From JAJTYI01 sp964420145 (GTDB taxonomy: Bacteria > Patescibacteriota > Dojkabacteria > B142 > OLB20), in NCBI GenBank assembly GCA_964420145.1, contig CAYQRB010000020.1, positions 1 to 16,576 of the forward strand: a stretch of DNA of 16,576 nt. Reading direction: 5' to 3'. The notes beneath the pieces are model-generated. The model was given only the letters and a program-made list of their open reading frames with translations. It was not told where the DNA came from and did no database searches. Positions within the stretch are counted from its first letter, which is position 1, and every line of letters begins with the position of its first letter. Below are positions 1-5,733 of this stretch, in pieces. Position numbers and translations under genes: made by a program.

Positions 1-120
1 TGTATTTTCTGTTTTTGTTACTAAATTTAAACTTCTTCAAATTTCTAATAAATAGTAGGCTATTTAATTATGCATAAATTTAATTATATTAACAATGAAT
101 ACTGTTGTATATTATCTAGT

Positions 121-150
121 ATGTGATTTGTGTTACTATTGATGTGATTT
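121..150. repeat. 9-bp direct repeat upstream of first gene
   Basis: ATGTGATTT occurs at 121-129 and again at 142-150, exactly 21 bp apart, about two turns of the helix. It lies 20-49 bp before the first coding region, where a regulator could bind both copies on the same DNA face. The rest of positions 1-169 is AT-rich with no visible gene; a loose -10-like TATTAT lies at 110-115. Chance occurrence in AT-rich DNA is quite possible. Confidence 0.25.
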
Positions 151-169
151 TATTTTTTTAATCTCTATT

Positions 170-403
170 ATGACAGACGATCCACAGTCTACCGATGATT
201 TCTACTCAGATGATGTTCAAGCCGCAGCTTTGGCGGATAACAACATGGACCCTGATCAGTTAAGAGAGGACAAAGAACCTCCTGTTACTTCGGGAGATAT
301 GGAAATCGGTGATCTAGATGATGATGAAATGTTAGGATCAGGTGGAGAAGATAGTTACGATGAAGAGTCAGTACCTGCTGGAGATAATGTAGTTGATAAT
401 TAA
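170..403 (+). CDS. Small highly acidic protein, function unknown
   Basis: I do not recognise this 77-residue protein. It has 26 Asp/Glu and only two Lys/Arg, so it is strongly acidic, with no predicted membrane segment, signal peptide or cysteine. The composition (Asp, Gly, Ser, Pro, runs such as DLDDDE) suggests a disordered or metal- or protein-binding tail-like polypeptide. There is no Shine-Dalgarno sequence before the ATG; a -10-like TAATCT ends 5 nt before it. It ends 17 nt before the oxidoreductase gene on the same strand, so it may be the first gene of that run, although the next gene has its own -10-like hexamer. The smooth amino-acid composition and lack of a competing frame support a real gene, but a function cannot be given. 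Confidence 0.6.
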   Translation: MTDDPQSTDDFYSDDVQAAALADNNMDPDQLREDKEPPVTSGDMEIGDLDDDEMLGSGGEDSYDEESVPAGDNVVDN

Positions 404-420
404 TACAGTATAGTTTACCA

Positions 421-1119
421 ATGGCAATCAAGGTTTATAAAACAGAAATAGTATCAGCTAGTATAATCGCACAGGCGGTCCATCAATTAAGTATTCCTCT
501 AGGTGGTGAGGAGACAATCGATTTTCAGGCAGGGCAGTTTGTAAATATTTTAATAGCACCAGGGGTCAGAAGGAGTTATTCTATTGCTTCTTCGCCTTCT
601 TATAATACAAGTATAGATTTGATAGCAGATTCTGTTATAGGGGGACCGGGTTCGCAGTTCTTTTTGAATGCGAAAGCTGGTGATAAAATCGAATTTATTG
701 GTCCTATGGGAAATTTTATTTATAAGGAAGAAGATAAACCTGCTTACTTTTTTTCGACAGGAACGGGATTGGTTCCATTTATTTCGATGATAACCTATGC
801 TCTAGAAACTCTCAATACAAAACGAGAGATCAAGCTGTTTTCGGGTTTTCGTCAAGAACACAATATTTTCTATCAAGATTATTTCGAAAACCTTGCAAAT
901 AAATATCCTAATTTTGAGTTTATATTAAGTTTGTCTCAACCCTCAGATGAGTGGAGTGGGTACAAAGGAAGGATAACAGAACATTACATTAAAGAAGTTA
1001 AAAAGAATAAAGATTTTGCCGGATATATCTGTGGTTCGAAGGCTATGACAGATGAAGTCTCTCTCAACCTCACTAGTCTTGGAGTAGTAAAAGAGAATAT
1101 CCACTATGAACAATACTAA
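421..1119 (+). CDS. FAD/NAD(P)-binding oxidoreductase, ferredoxin-NADP reductase type
   Basis: This 232-residue protein has the two-domain layout of the ferredoxin-NADP reductase superfamily: an N-terminal FAD-binding beta barrel (about 1-100) and a C-terminal NAD(P)-binding Rossmann-like domain (about 105-232). Visible motifs are the flavin-binding RSYSIAS at 51-57, the phosphate-loop-like GPMGNF at 94-99, the pyridine-nucleotide GTGLVPF at 114-120 and YICGSKAM at 202-209. It should transfer electrons between NAD(P)H and a redox partner in the cytoplasm. No iron-sulfur or ferredoxin domain is fused and no partner gene is nearby, so the acceptor is unknown. It ends in Tyr, as several family members end in an aromatic residue that stacks on the flavin. 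The 3' end overlaps lgt by 14 nt. No Shine-Dalgarno is visible; TATAGT lies at 409-414. Confidence 0.85.
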   Translation: MAIKVYKTEIVSASIIAQAVHQLSIPLGGEETIDFQAGQFVNILIAPGVRRSYSIASSPSYNTSIDLIADSVIGGPGSQFFLNAKAGDKIEFIGPMGNFIYKEEDKPAYFFSTGTGLVPFISMITYALETLNTKREIKLFSGFRQEHNIFYQDYFENLANKYPNFEFILSLSQPSDEWSGYKGRITEHYIKEVKKNKDFAGYICGSKAMTDEVSLNLTSLGVVKENIHYEQY

Positions 1120-1939
1120 TAATAAAAGACTTCTTTTATTACTTGTTCTAGCATTATTCCCCATCGTAATAGTTTATATTTTTATGCTTCGTGGATCACT
1201 TCCATTTCCACAATCTTTAGATCTAGGTTTGGTTGAAATTCAGGTGTATAGTCTTTTTATTTTAGCAGGAATTGGGGTAACAGCATTTCTTTTCGACAAA
1301 AATAAACAATCTCATCAACAATTAAAAAAAATTGATACTTTAGATGCTCTGATTTGGATTCTTATCCCCGCTATAATCGGCGCAAGGATATGGCATATAC
1401 TAACTGATTTTTATCTCTATAGTGATAACTTGATTGAGATATTTTATATTTGGAATGGAGGATTGGGGATATTTGGAGGTATGTTGGGTGGTTTAATAGG
1501 AGTATATTTATATACAAAAAAGATAGCGGTTGATTTGTGGGATGCATTGGCTTTGCTGGTAGTGTTTTTGCCTTTGGGACAGGTGATAGGTAGGTTTGGA
1601 AATTTTGCCAATCATGAGCTTTATGGCCCTAAGACAAATCTTCCGTGGGGATTATATTTAAGAGAGAAGGGGGAATCTTTTCATCCAAGCTTTGCATATG
1701 AACAGTTTGGCAATATACTACTTTTTATGGTTATGTATTATTCATATAAAAGGTATGGGTTATCAAAAAACTTGCTATTTGTTTATTTAATGGGTTACGG
1801 GACAGTAAGATTTTTTGTAGATTTTTTCCGAACAGAACCTCATATTTGGGGAGTACTAACTCTGGCTCAAATAGTTTCCTTGTTGCTTGTTTTGTTTGCA
1901 GGGTTCTATTTTGCTAAACTTATGAAAAGATCTATTTAA
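1106..1939 (+). CDS. lgt: Prolipoprotein diacylglyceryl transferase (Lgt)
   Basis: Lgt moves the diacylglyceryl group of phosphatidylglycerol onto the lipobox cysteine of prelipoproteins in the cytoplasmic membrane, the first step of lipoprotein maturation. The 277-residue length and about seven hydrophobic segments fit the family. Signatures in order are GAR at 92-94, WNGGLGIFGG at 117-126, the family hallmark GRFGNFANHELYG at 162-174 including the essential Arg163, HPSFAYE at 193-199, and YGTVRFFVDFFR from 231 containing the second conserved Arg235. The stretch after Arg235 has Val-Asp where many homologues carry Glu, a modest variation. The ATG at 1106 lies inside the end of the oxidoreductase gene in another frame, implying translational coupling. 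An upstream start is not needed, because the N-terminal hydrophobic helix begins at about residue 8. No lipoprotein gene is recognised in this window. Confidence 0.95.
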   Translation: MNNTNNKRLLLLLVLALFPIVIVYIFMLRGSLPFPQSLDLGLVEIQVYSLFILAGIGVTAFLFDKNKQSHQQLKKIDTLDALIWILIPAIIGARIWHILTDFYLYSDNLIEIFYIWNGGLGIFGGMLGGLIGVYLYTKKIAVDLWDALALLVVFLPLGQVIGRFGNFANHELYGPKTNLPWGLYLREKGESFHPSFAYEQFGNILLFMVMYYSYKRYGLSKNLLFVYLMGYGTVRFFVDFFRTEPHIWGVLTLAQIVSLLLVLFAGFYFAKLMKRSI

Positions 1940-1946
1940 TTCAAAT

Positions 1947-2903
1947 ATGAAAAAATTTAAAACTCTTTTTTTTGGTTCTGGAGACTTTGCCGTTCCTATA
2001 TTGGAACAACTTCTAAACTGTGAATTTATAGACATATGTGCTGTAGTAACACAACCAGACAAACCAGCCGGTAGAAAACAAGAAATGCTTTCTGTCCCAG
2101 TAAAGGAATTACTTGAAAAGTTCTACCCGTCTGTTCCGATTTATACACCTACTTTATATCGTGTAGAACAAGCGGGTATAGTAGGGACGGAACGCCCAGA
2201 ATTAATAATAGTTGCTGATTATGGTCAAATACTTCCTGAATACACAATCCAATATCCACAATACAAGTGCCTAAATATTCACGGATCAGTACTTCCAGAT
2301 TTACGAGGAGCAGTCCCAATTCCTTTATCAATATTAAATGGTTATAAAAAAACAGGAGTAAGTATTCTGGTTATGACTACGGGTCTTGATGATGGACCTG
2401 TAATTGCTTCTTCCGAGAGAAGTATTGAAGATAATGATACAACTGCTACCTTAAAAAGAAAACTAGCAGAAGATGGAGCAGGGTTGTTGATTGAGACTTT
2501 ACCCGGCTGGTTCTCAGGAGAGATAGACTCAATTCCACAAGATGAGTCAAAGGTAACCTTTGCTGATAAATCCCTAATAAACAAAGACAGGGCTAGTTTT
2601 GGTACAAATACTTCAGTATTTCAAGTCGATAGAATGGTTCGGGCATTTAATCCGTGGCCAATAGCTTGGTGTAGTGTGGTTTTAAATAATAAAACAAAAC
2701 GACTAAAAGTTTTTTCAGTTCAAGTGGTGGAGAATTTAAACGAAATGGTTAAATACACTCCCGGTCAAATTATTCGTGAGAAGAATGAGTTATTACTTAT
2801 TTTGCAAGATGGTGTATTAAAACTTAAAGAAATTCAGCTGGAAGGTAAGCCACTTGGAACAGGGAAAGACTATCTTTATCTCGCTGGAGCCTCTGTTCTG
2901 TAA
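1947..2903 (+). CDS. fmt: Methionyl-tRNA formyltransferase (Fmt)
   Basis: Fmt formylates the methionine on initiator tRNA using 10-formyl-tetrahydrofolate. The 318 residues cover both usual domains. The N-terminal formyltransferase domain starts with FFGSGDFAVPIL (8-19), carries TQPDKPAGRK (35-44), and has the catalytic triad as Asn110 and His112 in NIHGSVLP and Asp148 in GLDDG. The hallmark SLLPRWRGAAPI loop appears as SVLPDLRGAVPI, so the Arg-Trp pair is altered. The C-terminal tRNA-binding domain starts near residue 208 and has the typical VRAFNPWPIAW (about 228-238), PGQII and ...LGTGKDYL ending. It begins 7 nt after lgt stops, so the two are very likely cotranscribed. Retention of fmt shows that initiation still uses formyl-methionine. 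Deformylase and folate genes are not in the window. Confidence 0.95.
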   Translation: MKKFKTLFFGSGDFAVPILEQLLNCEFIDICAVVTQPDKPAGRKQEMLSVPVKELLEKFYPSVPIYTPTLYRVEQAGIVGTERPELIIVADYGQILPEYTIQYPQYKCLNIHGSVLPDLRGAVPIPLSILNGYKKTGVSILVMTTGLDDGPVIASSERSIEDNDTTATLKRKLAEDGAGLLIETLPGWFSGEIDSIPQDESKVTFADKSLINKDRASFGTNTSVFQVDRMVRAFNPWPIAWCSVVLNNKTKRLKVFSVQVVENLNEMVKYTPGQIIREKNELLLILQDGVLKLKEIQLEGKPLGTGKDYLYLAGASVL

Positions 2904-2960
2904 TAATTTTTTAGAGAGTTATTCCATCAAAGGGTTTGCGTCAGAGAGGTTTTTGATTTA

Positions 2961-2969
2961 TGCTATATA
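2961..2969 (+). promoter_or_regulatory. Extended -10 promoter element before the holin-like gene
   Basis: TGCTATATA matches an extended -10 (TGnTATAAT-like). A start site around 2976 would give a short leader that keeps the strong ribosome binding site at 2982-2990. No good -35 is visible at standard spacing (TTGCGT at 2936-2941 is 22 bp away). This supports separate transcription from fmt. The remaining 2904-2998 gap shows nothing else. Confidence 0.4.
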
Positions 2970-2981
2970 TTAAAACTCAAG

Positions 2982-2990
2982 AAAGGAGGT
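2982..2990 (+). promoter_or_regulatory. Perfect Shine-Dalgarno site
   Basis: AAAGGAGGT with an 8-nt spacer to the ATG at 2999 is a near-complete anti-16S match. It is notable because most other genes in the window have no recognisable Shine-Dalgarno. It fixes the start of the holin-family gene and suggests strong expression. Confidence 0.85.
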
Positions 2991-2998
2991 TAATCTAA

Positions 2999-3346
2999 AT
3001 GAAAATATTATTAAACCTTTTATTAAGTGGTGTCGCTGTTTTGATTGCTACTTATTTAATTCCAGGAGTTAATGTAGATAGTTTTTGGATCGCTGTTTTG
3101 GTTTCTGTAGTTTTTGGATTGGTAAATGCAGTAATCAGACCGGTTGTAGTGTTACTTACTTTGCCTGTAAATATCCTAACACTAGGATTATTTAGCTTTG
3201 TAATAATTGCTATGATGGTAACTTTGACTGCCAGAATAGTGCCAGGGTTTACTGTTGATGGATTTTTCCCAGCAGTATTGTTTGGACTGGTAGAGTCAGT
3301 AGTTAGTGGGATACTGTTTAAGGTTATGCCAGAAGCTAAAAAGTAA
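2999..3346 (+). CDS. Small four-helix membrane protein, phage holin family 4 / YvlD type
   Basis: A 115-residue, almost wholly hydrophobic protein with about four membrane helices (roughly 4-20, 30-50, 55-80, 88-108). The pattern GLVNAVIRPVV (about 40-50), the following LTLPVNILTLGLF, and a repeated Gly-Phe/Val-Asp turn are typical of the PF04020 'phage holin family 4_2' (YvlD, mycobacterial 4-TM holin superfamily). Despite the family name, members are common chromosomal genes with no proven lysis role, and there are no phage genes nearby, so prophage origin is not supported. The role is unknown; in Bacillus, relatives sit in envelope-stress operons, which would fit a membrane-protective job. 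The gene has its own extended -10 and ribosome site, separating it from fmt upstream and the JAMM-like gene 60 nt downstream. Confidence 0.85.
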   Translation: MKILLNLLLSGVAVLIATYLIPGVNVDSFWIAVLVSVVFGLVNAVIRPVVVLLTLPVNILTLGLFSFVIIAMMVTLTARIVPGFTVDGFFPAVLFGLVESVVSGILFKVMPEAKK

Positions 3347-3406
3347 ACAGTTTCTAGCTTGATTAAATTTTATATAAAAAGGTAAGGGTTTCCCCTAATT
3401 ATTTCT

Positions 3407-4108
3407 ATGTATTTTTCTGAATTTGTAGAGTTTATAAAAAAATGGAATAAATATGGGAAATATCCGCCTAGGACTGCGTGGCCTACAGAGGTGATCTTGG
3501 ATAGGCGATTATGGGAAAACATTACTAGTCTTCATAGATATACGGATTCTACTGGCTATGAATATGAGTCGAGTTTATTTTATATAGAGAGAGAGGTTAT
3601 CATCTCTAAGCCACTAAAGGGTAATAAAGATAATGTCCACGCACACCATAGTTTGCAAGTAAAGTATATGCCGGATAATAGAAATTATCGTTATGAAAGG
3701 CATATAATTTTAGACAGTAGGGTTATCCAAAAAGACTATTTTGCGCCCGACCAGGTTCCTAAACAGGTTGACTCCGGTTTTTTATTTAATACGCATACTC
3801 ACCCAACACACTTAAACAATACAGGCGAAAAGGTCTATACTTTTTTCTCTCCAACTGATATAAACAGTCTATTAAAAATCAATTCACTACTTACCGGTTT
3901 AATAACCGACGAGTTTTGGCTTGCTTGCAAAACAGACCGGGTGATTAGTAAAATAGGAAGTGTTGGAGAAGGCATGTTAGCCAATATTACTAGACAGTCT
4001 TTGGACGATGAGAGAATGTTAGAGCAGGTTTTAAGACAAGAGATACAAAACTGGGGATTAGTAATATATCGTGGTAACTTTAACCAAACTCTTAGGAAGG
4101 TGATTTAA
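3407..4108 (+). CDS. JAMM/MPN-like (JAB) metalloprotease-fold protein
   Basis: This 233-residue protein carries what looks like the JAMM zinc-protease signature: His130-x-His132-Pro133 followed by Ser148-x-x-Asp151 (THTHP, then FFSPTDI). Glu54 or Glu61 in the early strand YEYESSLFYIERE is a candidate for the catalytic glutamate. The hydrophobic strand FLF just before HxH and the following helix fit the fold. The spacing between HxHP and SxxD is 14 residues, longer than the 6-8 of typical JAMM enzymes. JAMM proteins cleave isopeptide or peptide bonds, or serve as inactive scaffolds; the substrate here is unknown. No ubiquitin-like, E1 or E2 gene is visible. The stop codon overlaps the ABC permease start (TAATG), tying it to the exporter. 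There is no signal peptide, so it is probably cytoplasmic. No Shine-Dalgarno precedes it. Confidence 0.65.
   Translation: MYFSEFVEFIKKWNKYGKYPPRTAWPTEVILDRRLWENITSLHRYTDSTGYEYESSLFYIEREVIISKPLKGNKDNVHAHHSLQVKYMPDNRNYRYERHIILDSRVIQKDYFAPDQVPKQVDSGFLFNTHTHPTHLNNTGEKVYTFFSPTDINSLLKINSLLTGLITDEFWLACKTDRVISKIGSVGEGMLANITRQSLDDERMLEQVLRQEIQNWGLVIYRGNFNQTLRKVI
4094..4103 (+). promoter_or_regulatory. Shine-Dalgarno site inside the JAMM-like gene for the permease
   Basis: AGGAAGGTGA lies within the last codons of the preceding gene; its AGGAAGG core ends 7 nt before the permease ATG at 4108. With the TAATG stop/start overlap it decides the start and indicates coupled translation. Confidence 0.7.
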
Positions 4109-4884
4109 TGGTACTAAATAGTAAAGAAAATCAAAGAGATTTGTTGTTGGTGCTAATTCGTACCAATTTCAAACTTCGCTATAACAACTCAATACTAGGG
4201 TTTGTTTGGGTGTTGATGAAGCCGTTTTTGTATTTCCTGATGTTGTTCATAGTATTTACGGCTTTTCGTGGAGGGGAGCTCTCTACTCAGTATGGTGCCA
4301 ATCTTCTTTTAGGCATTATTATTTATACTCTAGTCAATGAAGGTATAATCTTTGGAATGCACGCATTGACCGATTTAGCGGGAGTGATTTTGAAAGTAAA
4401 CTTCCCCAGACAGGTTGCGGTTACTAGTGCGGTGTTTATGGCAGTAACTAACTTTGTGTTTAATATGACGATACTTGTAGTACTATCTGTTTTGGGAGGT
4501 TTTATCCCCTCTGTTGAGGGTTTTCTCTATTTTGTGGGTATCCTCACGATGGTGATTTTTGCACTTTATTCGATTTCATTATTTAGTAGTATCTTGCTTG
4601 TGAAGATCCGTGATCTCGAGCATATTATGGAGCTGGTTATGCAATTAGTATTTTGGGGGTCTGCTGTATTTTATAGTATTGACGATATGGGTGGTACTTT
4701 TGGTCAAATTATTAGATTAAATCCTTTGGCATTAGTTATCCATGCATCTAGACAGGCCTTACTTCAGGGAAATATTATTCATGTAAAGGCAATGTTTATT
4801 ATGTCTCTATTCTCCATTGCTTTATTTATTTTGGGGAATATCTATTTCAAGAAAAATATTAAAAGAATAGCTGAGTTTATATAA
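4108..4884 (+). CDS. ABC-2 type polysaccharide exporter permease (Wzm/TagG-like)
   Basis: This 258-residue integral membrane protein has the ABC-2 permease layout with about six helices. The N-terminus has the family amphipathic interface helix, with KLRYNNSILGFVWVLMKP at about 22-39 matching the Wzm/KpsM/TagG 'RYk.S.LGflW.l..P' signature. The C-terminal half has KIRDLEHIMELVMQ followed by a re-entrant-like segment, also typical. With the ATPase that follows it should export a lipid-linked polysaccharide across the cytoplasmic membrane. The start overlaps the JAMM-like stop by 1 nt and the stop overlaps the ATPase start by 1 nt (both TAATG), so the three genes are translated as one unit. Whether the cargo is O-antigen-like, teichoic-acid-like or another glycan cannot be read from the permease alone; the glycosyltransferases downstream suggest a modified surface polysaccharide. 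Confidence 0.9.
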   Translation: MVLNSKENQRDLLLVLIRTNFKLRYNNSILGFVWVLMKPFLYFLMLFIVFTAFRGGELSTQYGANLLLGIIIYTLVNEGIIFGMHALTDLAGVILKVNFPRQVAVTSAVFMAVTNFVFNMTILVVLSVLGGFIPSVEGFLYFVGILTMVIFALYSISLFSSILLVKIRDLEHIMELVMQLVFWGSAVFYSIDDMGGTFGQIIRLNPLALVIHASRQALLQGNIIHVKAMFIMSLFSIALFILGNIYFKKNIKRIAEFI

Positions 4885-5633
4885 TGGATAAACCAATAAT
4901 AGAAGTAAAAAACCTAAACAAAGTTTTTGAGATTCCACATGAACAGAGGAATACTATCAAAAGTTACTTTTTGAACCCTTTCAAAAAGGTCAAGAAAGAG
5001 AAGTTTTATGCACTTAACGATGTGAGTTTTTCTATAAACAAAGGTGATTTTGTAGGGATAATAGGTAGAAATGGTAGTGGTAAAAGTACTTTACTAAAAA
5101 TTATGGCAGGGATCTTTGAACCAAGTAAGGGGAAGGTATCTGTAAGGGGAACCCTTGTTCCCTTTTTGGAGCTAGGGGTTGGATTTAACCCTGAGTTGAC
5201 GGGTAGAGAAAATATTTTTTTAAATGGGATTATACTTGGGATGACAAAAAAGTATGTAGAGTCAAAATTTGATGAGATTGTTGACTTTGCAGAGATAAGA
5301 GATTTTATAGATCTTCAGGTCAAAAACTATTCCAGTGGTATGGTGATGCGACTTGCATTTGCCGTAGCTATGGAAGCAAAAGCTGATATCTATTTGCTTG
5401 ATGAGGTACTATCAGTAGGAGATGTAGGTTTTAAGAAAAAAAGTCTTGAAAAAATGCTTGAACTTTTGTCAAATGGATCTACAGGTATATTAGTAAGTCA
5501 TAGTATTAAAGATGTGAGAGACCATTGTAGTAGGGTAATTATGCTCAAAGATGGTACCATTGTCTATGATGGTCCTACAGAAGAGGGCTTGGAGAAATAC
5601 GAAGACTTTATGGGACTCAACGACCCCAAATAA
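4884..5633 (+). CDS. ABC transporter ATPase for polysaccharide export (Wzt/TagH-like, no glycan-binding domain)
   Basis: A 249-residue nucleotide-binding protein that powers the adjacent permease. It has Walker A GRNGSGKST (61-69), a signature motif in NYSSGM (148-153), Walker B ending DIYLLDE (168-174) and the switch His206 in VSHS. The early insertion before Walker A and LELGVGFNPELTGREN after the Q-loop region (about 95-110) are hallmarks of polysaccharide-exporting ATPases such as Wzt, TagH and KpsT. It stops soon after the ATPase domain, so the roughly 150-residue C-terminal carbohydrate-binding domain of Wzt in E. coli O8/O9a is absent. Export is therefore probably not gated by this protein recognising a chain cap, unless a separate protein does so. 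A 100-bp gap follows before the subtilase. Confidence 0.92.
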   Translation: MDKPIIEVKNLNKVFEIPHEQRNTIKSYFLNPFKKVKKEKFYALNDVSFSINKGDFVGIIGRNGSGKSTLLKIMAGIFEPSKGKVSVRGTLVPFLELGVGFNPELTGRENIFLNGIILGMTKKYVESKFDEIVDFAEIRDFIDLQVKNYSSGMVMRLAFAVAMEAKADIYLLDEVLSVGDVGFKKKSLEKMLELLSNGSTGILVSHSIKDVRDHCSRVIMLKDGTIVYDGPTEEGLEKYEDFMGLNDPK

Positions 5634-5695
5634 AACCTGTTTTAGATTCCCATATATCCCTTGAGTAGCAATACCTAAAAGTGTAATATAAACTA

Positions 5696-5709
5696 ATCCC
5701 GTTAGGGAT
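5696..5709. other. Short inverted repeat between the ATPase and subtilase genes
   Basis: ATCCC-gtta-GGGAT forms a perfect 5-bp stem with a 4-base loop, 25 bp before the subtilase start. A T-run (ACTTTTTTA) follows about 14 bp downstream, not directly, so a normal intrinsic terminator is doubtful. It could be a small operator or an RNA leader hairpin for the subtilase. Confidence 0.2.
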
Positions 5710-5733
5710 ATTTGTAAATAATTACTTTTTTAT

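Noticed and set aside
2999..3346. Evidence of a prophage from the 'phage holin' family name
   Set aside because: The PF04020 family is widely chromosomal and no endolysin, capsid, integrase or att-like repeat is present.
5634..5660. Terminator after the ATPase gene (TAAAA-cctg-TTTTA)
   Set aside because: The stem is five A/T pairs with no U-tract after it; too weak to call.
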